64,000 nucleotides of DNA. Origin: Mitsuokella sp047974105 (GTDB lineage Bacteria; Bacillota; Negativicutes; Selenomonadales; Selenomonadaceae). The stretch covers positions 124,001-188,000 of the forward strand of contig NZ_JBHYRS010000001.1 of NCBI RefSeq assembly GCF_047974105.1, given 5' to 3'. Position numbers and translations under genes: made by a program. The notes below the pieces were generated by a model. The model worked only from the letters and a program-made list of their open reading frames with translations. It had not been told where the DNA came from and made no database searches. Each line of letters opens with the position of its first letter. Within the stretch, counting starts at the first letter, position 1. Positions 19,315 through 27,347 of the stretch are shown here, piece by piece.

Positions 19315-19343
19315 ATAATAGCACAGGCAACGGGCTGTGACAA
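19315..19343 (-). promoter_or_regulatory. Promoter of the capsule operon
   Basis: On the minus strand TTGTCA (19338-19343) and TATTAT (19315-19320) are separated by 17 bp. Transcription would start near 19308 and read cpsB first. The -35 box lies inside one arm of a larger inverted repeat. Confidence 0.65.
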
Positions 19344-19380
19344 GACAGTTTTTTTCCTATATATAGGAGATTTGTCACAG
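19335..19380. promoter_or_regulatory. Nested palindromes over the capsule promoter
   Basis: CTGTGACAA (19335-19343) and TTGTCACAG (19372-19380) are a perfect 9-bp inverted repeat. Between them lies a perfect 12-bp palindrome, CCTATATATAGG (19357-19368). The left arm covers the -35 box of the capsule promoter, so the structure is a good candidate operator. The binding protein is unknown. Confidence 0.55.
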
Positions 19381-19466
19381 GCAGGCCGGATTTTGGCACG
19401 AAGGTTTCGCTAACGATTATTAAAAAATTTTTATGATGCCAGGGCCCGCCCTGCCGATATGTCTGA

Positions 19467-19495
19467 TTGCTTGAATCATAAATACCTGATATAAT
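19467..19495 (+). promoter_or_regulatory. Promoter of the U32 gene
   Basis: TTGCTT (19467-19472) and TATAAT (19490-19495) are separated by 17 bp, with an extended -10 TG at 19487-19488. It reads into the U32 family gene, divergent from the capsule operon. Confidence 0.7.
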
Positions 19496-19560
19496 TGATA
19501 ATTAGATATCTGTGTTGTCTTTTCGTGATTTTTCAAAAAGTTTCCAAAGGAGTATTATAT

Positions 19561-21522
19561 ATGATTCTGAATCGCAAATCCGTCGAACTGCTCGCGCCGG
19601 CCGGCACGTGGGATGCCCTCGTCGCTGGCGTGGAGTCGGGTGCTGACGCCGTTTACCTCGGCGGCAAGCATTTCAACATGCGCATGCACGAAGGCGGTTT
19701 TAATTTTGACGATGCCACACTCAAAAAGGCCATCGACTACGCCCATGAGCACGGCGTGCGCCTTTATGTCACGCTGAACAACCTCATCAGCAACGAGGAA
19801 ATCCCGGCGCTGCGCGAATACCTCGCCTATCTCAACGAAATCCGCCCCGACGCCATCCTCGTACAGGATTTTGCCGTGCTCGAGCTCGTGCATGAGATGG
19901 GGATTACCATTCCGCTGCACACGTCGGTCATGATGAACACGCACAACGAGCACGCCATCGAGAAGCTCAAGGAATACGGCATCACGCGCATCGTCGTGGG
20001 CCGCGAGATGACGCTCTCCGAGCTCAGCCTGTTCCGCGAACGCACGGGCATCGAGGTCGAGTACTTCATGCACGGCGATATGTGCATCAGCGAGTCGGGC
20101 CAGTGCATCCACTCGGGCGTGCTGTTCGGCCAGAGCGGCAACCGCGGCCGCTGCCTGAAGCCGTGCCGCTGGGCGTACAAGCTCATCGACGAAAATACGG
20201 GCGAAGTGCTCGACGAGGACAGCGAAGGCCCGTACAAGCTCGCGCTCAAGGATATGTGCATGTACAGAGCCATCCCGCAGCTCATTCAGGCCGGCGTGTT
20301 CTCGTTTAAAATCGAGGGCCGCATGCGTCCGGCGAACTTCATCCGCCGCATCGTCTCGACGTACCGCAAGGCCATTGACGCGTACATCGCGGACCCGAAC
20401 GGCTACACGACGGACGAAGAAGGCTGGAAGAATCTCTACGACAACCGTGCGCGCGATTTCACGACGACGTTCGCGTTTGGCCAGCCGGGCAAAAAGGACA
20501 TCGGCTTCACGGGCGAACGCGAGCCGCGTTTCTTCAGCCACGCCGTGAAGGAAGCGGGCTTCCAGGACGAAGTGCTGCGTCAGGAGCGCGACATCGAGAA
20601 GGAAAATGCCCCGCACCGCACTTTGTCGGTCCGCGTCAACACGATGGAGTCGGCCAAAGCCGCGATTGACAACGGCGCCGATACGATTTACGTCGGCGGC
20701 GAGGCCTTCCGACCGCTGCGCCCGTGGAAACTCAAGGAGTATGCCGAAATCCTCGCCTACGCGAAGACGCACGGCGGCGCCAAGGTCGTCGTCAACACGC
20801 CGCGCACGACGATGCGCCGTGAGTGCGGCGAGCTTGAGCAGTTCTTTACGGAGCTGCGTGACATCCGTCCGGATGGCCTGATGGTCAGCAACCTCGGTTC
20901 GCTGAAACTCGCGAAGAGCATCACGGACCTGCCGGTGCAGGCCGACCTTTCCTTCAACCTCTTCAACCAGCTCGCCGCGAAGTTCCTGAAGGAAAACGGC
21001 CTCACGATGGCCGCCACGTCGTACGAGCTGTCTTTCGAGCAGCTGCGCGAAATCGTCGAGACGTCCGAGCTGCCCTTGGAGACCGTCGTGCACGGTGCCT
21101 ACGAGTCGATGATCTGTGACCACGACTTCCCGGCCATGAGCCTGCCGGAGTTCAACGAGCTCGACAATCCGGAAATCCTCGACCGCCACTATGCACTTCT
21201 CGACACGGCCGAAGAGAAGCACCCGATTCGCATCGACCAGTACGGCCGCAACCACATCCTCTTTGCCAAGGACCTCTGCCTCTATCCGTACCTCGCGAAG
21301 TTCAACGGCCTCGCCTCGTACCGCATTGAGGCGCAGGACTACACGCCGGAGCTCACGGGGCTCGTCACGAAGCTCTACCGCGAAGCCCTCGACAAGCTCG
21401 CAGCCGGCGAAAGCAGCGATGAAGCGCTTGATTCGCTCGCCTTTGAGGAAGTCCGGCAGCAGAGCCCGCGCGAATTCGGCCTCGGCACCTACCGTTTCCG
21501 CCAGAGCCGCAACTCGATTTAA
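19561..21522 (+). CDS. U32 family peptidase/rRNA hydroxylation-type protein with a duplicated barrel
   Basis: The 653-residue protein begins with a U32 TIM-barrel domain: ELLAPAGTWDALVAGVESGADAVYLGG, then the family signature EYFMHGDMCISESGQC followed by NRGRCLKPCR, whose four Cys probably hold an iron-sulfur cluster. A second region from about residue 355 (RVNTMESAKAAIDNGADTIYVGG) repeats the barrel start, with a degenerate signature in TVVHGAYESMIC. The length equals that of E. coli RlhA (23S rRNA C2501 hydroxylation), but U32 members also include tRNA-hydroxylating TrhP and older protease annotations. The ATG at 19561 has AAAGGAG just upstream; an in-frame ATG at 19495 lies in the -10 box. 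Confidence 0.87.
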   Translation: MILNRKSVELLAPAGTWDALVAGVESGADAVYLGGKHFNMRMHEGGFNFDDATLKKAIDYAHEHGVRLYVTLNNLISNEEIPALREYLAYLNEIRPDAILVQDFAVLELVHEMGITIPLHTSVMMNTHNEHAIEKLKEYGITRIVVGREMTLSELSLFRERTGIEVEYFMHGDMCISESGQCIHSGVLFGQSGNRGRCLKPCRWAYKLIDENTGEVLDEDSEGPYKLALKDMCMYRAIPQLIQAGVFSFKIEGRMRPANFIRRIVSTYRKAIDAYIADPNGYTTDEEGWKNLYDNRARDFTTTFAFGQPGKKDIGFTGEREPRFFSHAVKEAGFQDEVLRQERDIEKENAPHRTLSVRVNTMESAKAAIDNGADTIYVGGEAFRPLRPWKLKEYAEILAYAKTHGGAKVVVNTPRTTMRRECGELEQFFTELRDIRPDGLMVSNLGSLKLAKSITDLPVQADLSFNLFNQLAAKFLKENGLTMAATSYELSFEQLREIVETSELPLETVVHGAYESMICDHDFPAMSLPEFNELDNPEILDRHYALLDTAEEKHPIRIDQYGRNHILFAKDLCLYPYLAKFNGLASYRIEAQDYTPELTGLVTKLYREALDKLAAGESSDEALDSLAFEEVRQQSPREFGLGTYRFRQSRNSI

Positions 21523-21608
21523 TTCACGGTGAAAACTGGGGCTTAGGGGCAGTCTTTGGGGCTGCCCCCGAGCTTTCTATCCATATAAATATTTAGGAGG
21601 GGATTTTC

Positions 21609-22907
21609 TTGGCTGAAAAGCATTACATTGGACCGGAAGCCATCATCGAAAAGAAGAAAAAATACATCATGCCGTGTCTCGGGCATTTTTACAAGCATCC
21701 GCGCGAAATCGTCCGCGGCGAGATGCAGTACCTCTACGACAGCGAGGGGCGCAAATACCTCGACTGCTTCGCCGGCGTGTCCGTCATGAACTGCGGCCAC
21801 TGCAATCCGGAAATCACGAAGAAAGTGCAGGAGCAGGTCGGCACGCTGCAGCACGTCTGCAACATTTATCTGACGGAAAACTTCGTCAACCTCGCCGAAC
21901 GCCTCGCCGAGGTCACACCGGGCGACCTGCAGAAAACGTTCTTCTGCTCGACGGGCTCCGAAGCCACGGAAGGCGCGCTGCTGCTCGCTTCGATTTACAC
22001 GCATAACAGCGAGATTATCGCACTCAGGAACGGCCTGCACGGCCGCACGAAGCTCGGCATGAGCGTCACGGGCATCCAGATGTGGCGCACGGACGAAAAT
22101 CCGGTCGGCGGCATCCACTTCGCCCCGAACCCCTACTGCTACCGCTGCCCGCTCGGCAAAAAACCGGACACCTGCGACCTCGCGTGTGCCAATGCCGTCG
22201 AAGATTTGATTCAGACTTCTACCGCGGGGCATCCGGGTGCCTTTATCGCCGAGACCATTCAGGGCAACGCCGGCATCGTCGTGCCGCCGAAGGGCTACTT
22301 TAAGCGCGTGAAGGAAATCCTCAAGCAGCATAATACGCTCTTTATCGCCGACGAAGTCCAGACGGGCTTTGGCCGCACGGGCAAGATGTTTGCCATCGAG
22401 AACTTCGACGTCGTGCCGGATATCATGGCCTGCGCCAAGGCCCTCGGCAACGGCGCGCCGATCTCCGCGTTCATCGCGCCGGCCAAAATCGCCGACACCT
22501 ACACGCGCCCGGGTGCCTCGACGCTCGGCGGCAACCCCGTCTCGACCACGGCCGGCCTCGCCGTCCTCGACTACATCGAGTCGCACCACCTCTGCGAAAA
22601 CGCCACGAAGCGCGGCGAGCAGCTGCGCGCAGGCCTTAGGGAGCTGCAGAAAAAGCACCCAATCATCGGCGACGTCCGCGGCCTCGGCCTCATGACCGGC
22701 GCCGAATTCGTCCACGCCGACAAGAGCCCGGCAGCAGCCGAACTCGACGACGTGCTCGAAACCCTCAAAGACCGCGGCTTCATCATCGGCAAAAACGGCG
22801 TCGCCCGCAACGTCATGGCCTTCCAGCCGCCTCTCGTCATCACCGAGGAGAATGTAAACGACATCCTCAACGCACTGGAGATGGTGCTGACGGAAAAGAA
22901 GCTTTGA
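21609..22907 (+). CDS. Class III PLP-dependent aminotransferase
   Basis: The 432-residue enzyme is a fold-type I, class III aminotransferase. Visible motifs are the PLP phosphate site CSTGSEATEGA, the FIADEVQTGFGRTG segment that holds the ring-nitrogen Asp, and ACAKALGNGAP with the Schiff-base Lys. Relatives use 4-aminobutyrate, beta-alanine, ornithine or alanine-glyoxylate; the substrate cannot be fixed here. A Cys-rich insert (YCYRCPLGKKPDTCDLAC) sits in the middle of the protein. The start is a TTG with a strong TAGGAGGGG site upstream. A G/C-rich hairpin near 21549-21572 separates it from the U32 gene, but no T-run follows, so cotranscription is possible. Confidence 0.88.
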   Translation: MAEKHYIGPEAIIEKKKKYIMPCLGHFYKHPREIVRGEMQYLYDSEGRKYLDCFAGVSVMNCGHCNPEITKKVQEQVGTLQHVCNIYLTENFVNLAERLAEVTPGDLQKTFFCSTGSEATEGALLLASIYTHNSEIIALRNGLHGRTKLGMSVTGIQMWRTDENPVGGIHFAPNPYCYRCPLGKKPDTCDLACANAVEDLIQTSTAGHPGAFIAETIQGNAGIVVPPKGYFKRVKEILKQHNTLFIADEVQTGFGRTGKMFAIENFDVVPDIMACAKALGNGAPISAFIAPAKIADTYTRPGASTLGGNPVSTTAGLAVLDYIESHHLCENATKRGEQLRAGLRELQKKHPIIGDVRGLGLMTGAEFVHADKSPAAAELDDVLETLKDRGFIIGKNGVARNVMAFQPPLVITEENVNDILNALEMVLTEKKL

Positions 22908-23189
22908 TGCATAGCAAACTCGAAGCAGAGAGCGTTCGAGGCAGAGTGCTGTGAGGTGAGTCAGGGCGCTCGCGGGGGCTTGCGGTGACGAGCGGGGCTT
23001 GGCAAGGGGTCGGGAGCATGAAAGCGGCTTATTTCTCCTTTCATGAGGAACAGCCCTAAGCGGAGCGACAGCGAACGCGCCTCGCCCCCCATCCGCTCCC
23101 ATCAAAAACGCAAAAGAAAGGCGGAGCGAAGCAAACGCCGGCAATCTCCGCCGCTCCGAGCCCTGCAAGATAAAAGAAAAAGACATAGC
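22908..23189. other. GC-rich intergenic stretch without a gene
   Basis: No supported ORF is present. The stretch has a hairpin-capable segment (CATGAAAG ... CTTTCATG, about 23018-23045) and purine-rich GGAGCGACAGCGAA wording that loosely recalls one conserved segment of the 185-bp elements described elsewhere. I cannot show that it is a copy. Confidence 0.4.
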
Positions 23190-23234
23190 AAAAGCGGCTG
23201 CTTCCAGTTTAGAAAAGGAAGCAGCCGCTTTTTT
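23190..23234 (+). terminator. Strong intrinsic terminator after the aminotransferase
   Basis: A perfect 16-bp stem (23190-23205 with 23217-23232) is followed by T residues. It is also followed by T on the opposite strand, so it could act both ways. Confidence 0.85.
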
Positions 23235-23295
23235 GCGATAGATAGCGGAAAGCAAAGTATCCCGATAACCCGCGATGTAAGCCGCGCTGAACTAA

Positions 23296-23479
23296 GGGCG
23301 GGGGAATATTTTCGCCTGCAGGCGCTGAGCGACCGCCCGCAGGGCTGGGCCCCGAACGAACCGCAGCGAGGTCCGCCCGATGTAAGAACGCCGCGGCAGG
23401 CGGCGAAGCCCCTAAAATCCGCTAAAGCCAGTTGGGGCCCATTCAGCAAAGCGCCGAAGCCGAAAATATTTCACCGCCC
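23296..23479 (+). repeat. Covariant structured element, copy 1 (184 bp)
   Basis: The terminal arms at 23296-23314 and 23461-23479 pair over 19 positions with one mismatch and one G-U. An internal helix pairs 23346-23353 with 23434-23441. A constant hairpin, CGCCG/CGGCG, lies at 23389-23405, and a GCCCGCAGGGC hairpin lies 5' of the internal helix. It is preceded by AACTAA. It ends 12 bp beyond the stop codon of the small minus-strand gene at 23492. Confidence 0.9.
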
Positions 23480-23491
23480 ATTTGCCGCCCG

Positions 23492-23764
23492 TCACCTCTC
23501 GCTATCGTCCCCCTCGCCATCGCATTCATGCTCGTGTTCATGCTGATGCACTTCCGCCTGCTGCTGGCGCAGTGCCTCGATGCCAATCTTAAACTCATCC
23601 ATCGTCAGCTTGAAATAAGGCAGCGTCTTCAACGCCTCGTACACTTCCTGCTGCGATTTCGCCCCGTCGAGTTTTTCGCCGATGCTTTCCTCCGTCAGCG
23701 CGTGCAGCAGAATATGCGTGATTTCCTCAATGGCCTTCTGTTCCTCACTGTAATTCTCGCTCAT
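23492..23764 (-). CDS. Small Nif11-leader-like protein with a His/Glu-rich tail
   Basis: The 90-residue protein has a body that fits the loose Nif11-type leader pattern: a helix (ITHILLHALTEES), a second segment (IGEKLDGAKSQQEVYEALK), and LTMDEFKIGIEAL. It then ends in a metal-binding-like tail HQHEHEHECDGEGDD. Nif11 leaders precede peptide natural products, but no modification or export gene lies nearby, so a precursor role is only a possibility. It may instead be a small metal-responsive or hypothetical protein. A GGAAG site lies just before the ATG. It diverges from the phosphoribosyltransferase gene, and a structured 185-bp element lies 12 bp past its stop. Confidence 0.6.
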   Translation of the reverse strand: MSENYSEEQKAIEEITHILLHALTEESIGEKLDGAKSQQEVYEALKTLPYFKLTMDEFKIGIEALRQQQAEVHQHEHEHECDGEGDDSER

Positions 23765-23814
23765 CTTCCTGTTCCTTTCTTTATTACAAATCTCTCGTTC
23801 TCATTTGAACGCAA

Positions 23815-23843
23815 TTGCACCGTTTTCCCATTCATAGTATAAT
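23815..23843 (+). promoter_or_regulatory. Promoter of the phosphoribosyltransferase gene
   Basis: TTGCAC (23815-23820) and TATAAT (23838-23843) are separated by 17 bp, 31 bp before the start codon. An AAGAGGTG ribosome-binding site follows. Confidence 0.75.
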
Positions 23844-23873
23844 GAAGATATATTAAAATGAAGAGGTGCTATA

Positions 23874-24425
23874 ATGGCAGATAGATTTTATGATTTGAAG
23901 ATTGCCGGCCTCACGCGCAGGCTGCCGGTACTCAATGTCACGGACGAGCTCGCGATTGCCGGCTTCGTCATGCTCGGCGACCTCGAGCTCACGGACGCCT
24001 GTGCGCGCGAACTCGCGAAAAAAGTGCCGCCCGAGACCGACTACGTCCTGACGGCCGAGACGAAAGGCATTCCCCTCGCCGAAGAACTCGCCCGCGCTCT
24101 CGGCATGAAGCGCTACATCGTCGCGCGCAAGTCCGTCAAGGCCTACATGGAAAACGCCTTGTGGGTCGACGATGTCTCCATCACGACCAAAGGCACGCAG
24201 AAGCTCTGCCTCGACGGCACGGATATCGAGCGCATCAAAGGCAAAAACGTCCTGCTGCTCGATGACGTCATCAGCACGGGCGGTTCGATGAAAGCCCTCG
24301 TCGAGCTCACCGAAAAAGCCGGCGGCAAGGTCTGCGGTCAGGCCTGCGTGCTCGCCGAAGGCGACGCCGCCAAGCGCAAGGACATCATCTTCCTTGAGCC
24401 GCTGCCGCTTTTTGACGCCCAGTGA
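23874..24425 (+). CDS. Adenine phosphoribosyltransferase-like protein
   Basis: The 183-residue type I phosphoribosyltransferase has the PRPP-binding motif VLLLDDVISTGGS beginning near residue 125. A conserved early segment, DYVLTAETKGIPLAEELAR, is usual for adenine/xanthine-type enzymes. It should join a nucleobase to PRPP for purine salvage. Relatives of this branch also serve as regulators, so activity is probable but not certain. It has its own promoter and is followed by a terminator, so it is monocistronic. It does not belong to the pur operon 6 kb away. Confidence 0.82.
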   Translation: MADRFYDLKIAGLTRRLPVLNVTDELAIAGFVMLGDLELTDACARELAKKVPPETDYVLTAETKGIPLAEELARALGMKRYIVARKSVKAYMENALWVDDVSITTKGTQKLCLDGTDIERIKGKNVLLLDDVISTGGSMKALVELTEKAGGKVCGQACVLAEGDAAKRKDIIFLEPLPLFDAQ

Positions 24426-24451
24426 TTGGTCCAATTTTACAATGATAAGAC

Positions 24452-24477
24452 AAAAACCCGCGGTAAGGCGGGTTTTT
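24452..24477. terminator. Bidirectional terminator between convergent genes
   Basis: AAAAACCCG (24452-24460) pairs with CGGGTTTTT (24469-24477), giving T-runs on both strands. It serves the phosphoribosyltransferase and the convergent outer-membrane protein gene. Confidence 0.85.
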
Positions 24478-24517
24478 CTTATGCAAAATCATGAAAAATC
24501 GGGGCAGCCTGAAACAA

Positions 24518-25018
24518 TCAGAACTTAACCGATACGCCGACACCGACGCCGTTTTCGCGGCTGCCTTCATCGGGTTTGAAGTTGTGGTAATTGACATTGA
24601 GGTCAACGTTTAAAAGCAGGTTCTTGTTGACACCGACCTGCGTCTCGTTGAAGTCCTTGCCTGCGACATACGAAGCATAGGCGTCGAAGCCCATGACACG
24701 CGGCATGCTGACTGCAAGGCCGGCAAAGGCGTTGTTCTTGTCATTCGGCAGATTCCAGCGGTAGCCGCCGATGATTTTAAGCTCCGAACCCACGACATCG
24801 TACTGGGCATACGCATCCTTATGATCGCCCTTTTCGTCGCGGTCCGCATACTGGAAACCGACCGTGGCCTTGTCCGTGACCTTATGTTCAATATAACTTT
24901 CTTTCGTGCCAACGCCCACAGCCGTCTCATGACCAGTCATCTGGTTAATCGGCTGCGCCATGGCATAAGAAGAACTGACGAGGAGCAGGGCCGCCGTCAG
25001 CAGTGCTGATTTTTTCAT
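24518..25018 (-). CDS. Outer-membrane beta-barrel protein
   Basis: The 166-residue protein has a clear signal peptide (MKKSALLTAALLLVSSSYAMA, cut at about residue 21). A series of alternating hydrophobic/polar strands follows, ending in VGVSVKF with a C-terminal Phe, the usual ending of beta-barrel proteins. With roughly 8 short strands it would form a small barrel in the outer membrane. The function is unknown. I chose the ATG at 25018 because GGAGGGA lies upstream; an ATG five codons earlier would precede the Lys-rich n-region without a site. It supports the diderm assignment. Confidence 0.75.
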   Translation of the reverse strand: MKKSALLTAALLLVSSSYAMAQPINQMTGHETAVGVGTKESYIEHKVTDKATVGFQYADRDEKGDHKDAYAQYDVVGSELKIIGGYRWNLPNDKNNAFAGLAVSMPRVMGFDAYASYVAGKDFNETQVGVNKNLLLNVDLNVNYHNFKPDEGSRENGVGVGVSVKF

Positions 25019-25191
25019 ATTCTGTCCCTCCAAAACAAATCATACTCTTACAGAATAAGACTACATGATTTTGCGGGAAGTGTCAAATTAAATTTGCGCT
25101 AAGTATACTACGATGCTTTCATCGAAATACTCGGTTTCGCGATTGCGTGCTTCTCTTTGGGATACACGCTCGGCAAAGACCATAGCAATAA

Positions 25192-25230
25192 AAAATGACC
25201 GCCAGGCTCTCAAACTTTGCGGTCATTTTG
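25192..25230 (-). terminator. Terminator of the pilin-like gene
   Basis: AAAATGACCGC pairs with GCGGTCATTTT across a 16-nt loop, followed by T residues on the minus strand. The flanking 25034-25317 otherwise holds no gene that I can support. Confidence 0.7.
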
Positions 25231-25317
25231 ACTAAAAGATAGAGGACAACCGTCTACGGTGGCCTTTTTTGTACATTTAAATTATATCATTTCCACGGAC
25301 GTATTGCAAGAATCGGC

Positions 25318-25953
25318 TTATTTCGTCCACGTAACACTGTTCTGCAAAAGACTCTTGCCGTCGGTCCGTGTTGCCGTATCCATAGAGCCCGTATCCTTGT
25401 AGTTAATATTCGGCTGATTTTTGACTGTTGTCGCGTCGCCGCTGTAATAATGCGTCGTATAGGTGCCATTGCCATTCGACACGATACGCACGCCGGTCCA
25501 GCCGCTTTCCTCGCCCATATTCATCTCATACATTTTTAGCTCAGTGGCATTCCACAAATTCTGGAAAGACGTATATGCATTCCCATTAATGGAAAGCAGC
25601 GCCTTATTCTTATAAGCACTTGGACTTGCGCCACCATCTACATTGTAGCCATTGCCTGACTGTTTATTCGGATCCTGCTGCACATCAATCTCAATCCATT
25701 GATTATCGCCCAATTGGATGACTCCGCCTCTGATGGCATTTTCCAGCGCATCGGCCAAACGATTCTGCACGCGTTCCTGTTTCGTCGAATTACTGGCAGC
25801 CTCCTGAATGGCCTCCGACACATTAAAGAATGCCTCTCCTATCGCGTTGGCCAGCCCGTTGCTGTTAAACAGGGCCACGGCCACGCCGACTATGAATGCG
25901 AGAATTAGCGCATATTCGACAATGCCCTGTGCTTTTTGCTTTTGATATGTCAT
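25318..25953 (-). CDS. Flp/TadE-type pilin-like protein
   Basis: The 211-residue protein starts with a short basic leader ending in G10, followed by IVEYALILAFIVGVAVALF, the pattern of class III (Flp/TadE) prepilins cut by a TadV-type peptidase after the Gly. A hydrophilic, Asn/Thr-rich domain of about 180 residues follows, much longer than classic Flp pilins (50-80 residues), so it is more like a minor pseudopilin. No tad ATPase, peptidase or platform gene lies in the window. It is less GC-rich than its neighbours. A terminator lies downstream and a TATAAT-type -10 box lies upstream near 26000. Confidence 0.72.
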   Translation of the reverse strand: MTYQKQKAQGIVEYALILAFIVGVAVALFNSNGLANAIGEAFFNVSEAIQEAASNSTKQERVQNRLADALENAIRGGVIQLGDNQWIEIDVQQDPNKQSGNGYNVDGGASPSAYKNKALLSINGNAYTSFQNLWNATELKMYEMNMGEESGWTGVRIVSNGNGTYTTHYYSGDATTVKNQPNINYKDTGSMDTATRTDGKSLLQNSVTWTK

Positions 25954-26080
25954 TTCATGTCACCTGCATTTAGAACAAAATGATATATTTCCTCATCTTC
26001 ATTATAGTATGCAGGCAGAAGAAATGCCAGCAAAAAAATACTAACGCAAAAAGTCATGTTACGAGATTACAAAAACCAAA

Positions 26081-26108
26081 AAGGGACTGTCACAGTGGGC
26101 AGTCCCTT
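26081..26108 (-). terminator. Terminator of the alcohol dehydrogenase gene
   Basis: AAGGGACTG (26081-26089) pairs with CAGTCCCTT (26100-26108), with T-rich sequence after it on the minus strand. Confidence 0.8.
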
Positions 26109-26133
26109 TCTCCATCCTGATTTAAATTTTGTT

Positions 26134-27282
26134 TCAGGCCATAATCTTGCGGAAGAGGTCTTTGACCTGTTCCTTCGTGGCTTCGCGCGGGTTGCCTGGG
26201 TAGCAGGCGTCCTTCAGGGCGTCTTCGGCGAGCTGGTCGAGGTCTTCTTCCTTGATCTTGTCGAGGGTCTTCGGGATGCCGACGTCTTCGGAGAGCTGCT
26301 CGACGGCCTTGATCGCGGCCGTGCGGTATTCTTCCTGACTCATCTCGTCGACGCCCTCGACGCCCATGGCGCGGGCGACTTCACGCAGGCGTTCGCCCGT
26401 GTATTCCTTGTTGAATTCCATGGAAATCGGCAGCAGCATGGCGCAGGCAACACCGTGCGGCGTGTCGTAATGGGCCGAAAGCGTGTGGGCCATGGCATGG
26501 TCGATGCCGAGGCCGACGTTCGAGAAGCCCATGCCAGCGATGTACTGGCCGAGAGCCATGCCCTCGCGGCCCTTCGGGTCGTTCGCGACGGCGAGGCGCA
26601 GGTATTTCGCAATCAGGTGAATAGCCTCATAGTGCATCATGTCGGTCATTTCCCAGGCGCCCTTTGTCGTGTAGCCTTCGATGGCGTGCGTCAGGGCGTC
26701 CATGCCGGTCGAAGCCGTCAGGCCCTTCGGCATCGAGGACATCATGTCGGGGTCGACGACGGCGTAGGCCGGGATGTCGTGCTCATCGCAGCAGACGAAT
26801 TTGCGGACCTTCTCGGGATCCGTGATGACGTAGTTGATGGTGACTTCGGCAGCCGTGCCGGCCGTCGTCGGCACCGCGATGGTTTTGACGGCGTGATGCT
26901 TCGTCGGCGAAGCGCCTTCGAGCGAGCGCACATCGGCAAATTCCGGATTGGCGATGATGATGCCGACGGCCTTGGCCGTATCCATCGAAGAACCGCCGCC
27001 GATGGCGATAATCGAGTCCGCGCCGGCTTCTTTGAACGCCTTGACACCGGTCTGGACGTTTTCAATCGTTGGATTTGGTTTGATGTTGGAATAGAGCGTA
27101 TACTCAATCTTATTTTTTTCGAGCAGGTCCGTGACCTTGGCCGTGACGCCGAATTTCACGAGCGACGGGTCGGAGCAGACGAAGATTTTCTTGAAGCCTT
27201 CGCGCTCGGCAATGCCTGGAATCTCTTCAATTGCGCCTTTGCCGTGATACGATACCGTGTTGAGTACAATGCGGTTTGCCAT
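26134..27282 (-). CDS. fucO: Iron-containing alcohol dehydrogenase, lactaldehyde reductase-like
   Basis: The 382-residue enzyme closely matches the FucO pattern throughout: MANRIVLN at the start, IAIGGGSSMDTAKAVGII for NAD binding, NPEFADVRSLEG, TTAGTAAEVTINYVIT, and the iron-ligand segments MDALTHAIEGY and GIDHAMAHTLSAHYDTPHG. FucO reduces L-lactaldehyde to 1,2-propanediol; other fermentative aldehydes are also possible substrates. No fucose or rhamnose genes are adjacent. The ATG at 27282 has GGAGG about 9 bp upstream; the ATG three codons earlier would be too close. A promoter with a TGTGA/TCACA inverted repeat downstream suggests redox or catabolite control. Confidence 0.88.
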   Translation of the reverse strand: MANRIVLNTVSYHGKGAIEEIPGIAEREGFKKIFVCSDPSLVKFGVTAKVTDLLEKNKIEYTLYSNIKPNPTIENVQTGVKAFKEAGADSIIAIGGGSSMDTAKAVGIIIANPEFADVRSLEGASPTKHHAVKTIAVPTTAGTAAEVTINYVITDPEKVRKFVCCDEHDIPAYAVVDPDMMSSMPKGLTASTGMDALTHAIEGYTTKGAWEMTDMMHYEAIHLIAKYLRLAVANDPKGREGMALGQYIAGMGFSNVGLGIDHAMAHTLSAHYDTPHGVACAMLLPISMEFNKEYTGERLREVARAMGVEGVDEMSQEEYRTAAIKAVEQLSEDVGIPKTLDKIKEEDLDQLAEDALKDACYPGNPREATKEQVKDLFRKIMA

Positions 27283-27313
27283 AATAAACATCCTCCAATC
27301 TCACATTTTCCGC

Positions 27314-27341
27314 TGTGATTCTTTTTAAGAATCTTTTCACA
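27314..27341. promoter_or_regulatory. Inverted repeat in the fucO leader
   Basis: TGTGA (27314-27318) and TCACA (27337-27341) face each other around an inner GATTCTT/AAGAATC repeat (27317-27323 and 27327-27333), just downstream of the fucO -10 box. A CRP/FNR- or Rex-type operator or a leader hairpin is possible. The half-site spacing does not fit the usual Rex box. Confidence 0.45.
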
Positions 27342-27347
27342 ATGTCT

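Noticed and set aside
21543..23255. A 570-codon minus-strand open frame opposite the aminotransferase
   Set aside because: It is the antisense of a clear class III aminotransferase and shows the same Arg/Ala/Asp-rich composition without any recognised domain.
23296..23479. Simple terminator or REP/BIME explanation for the 185-bp element
   Set aside because: It has multiple nested helices and long conserved loops, and its terminal arms differ between copies while remaining complementary, which REP/BIME units and plain terminators do not show.
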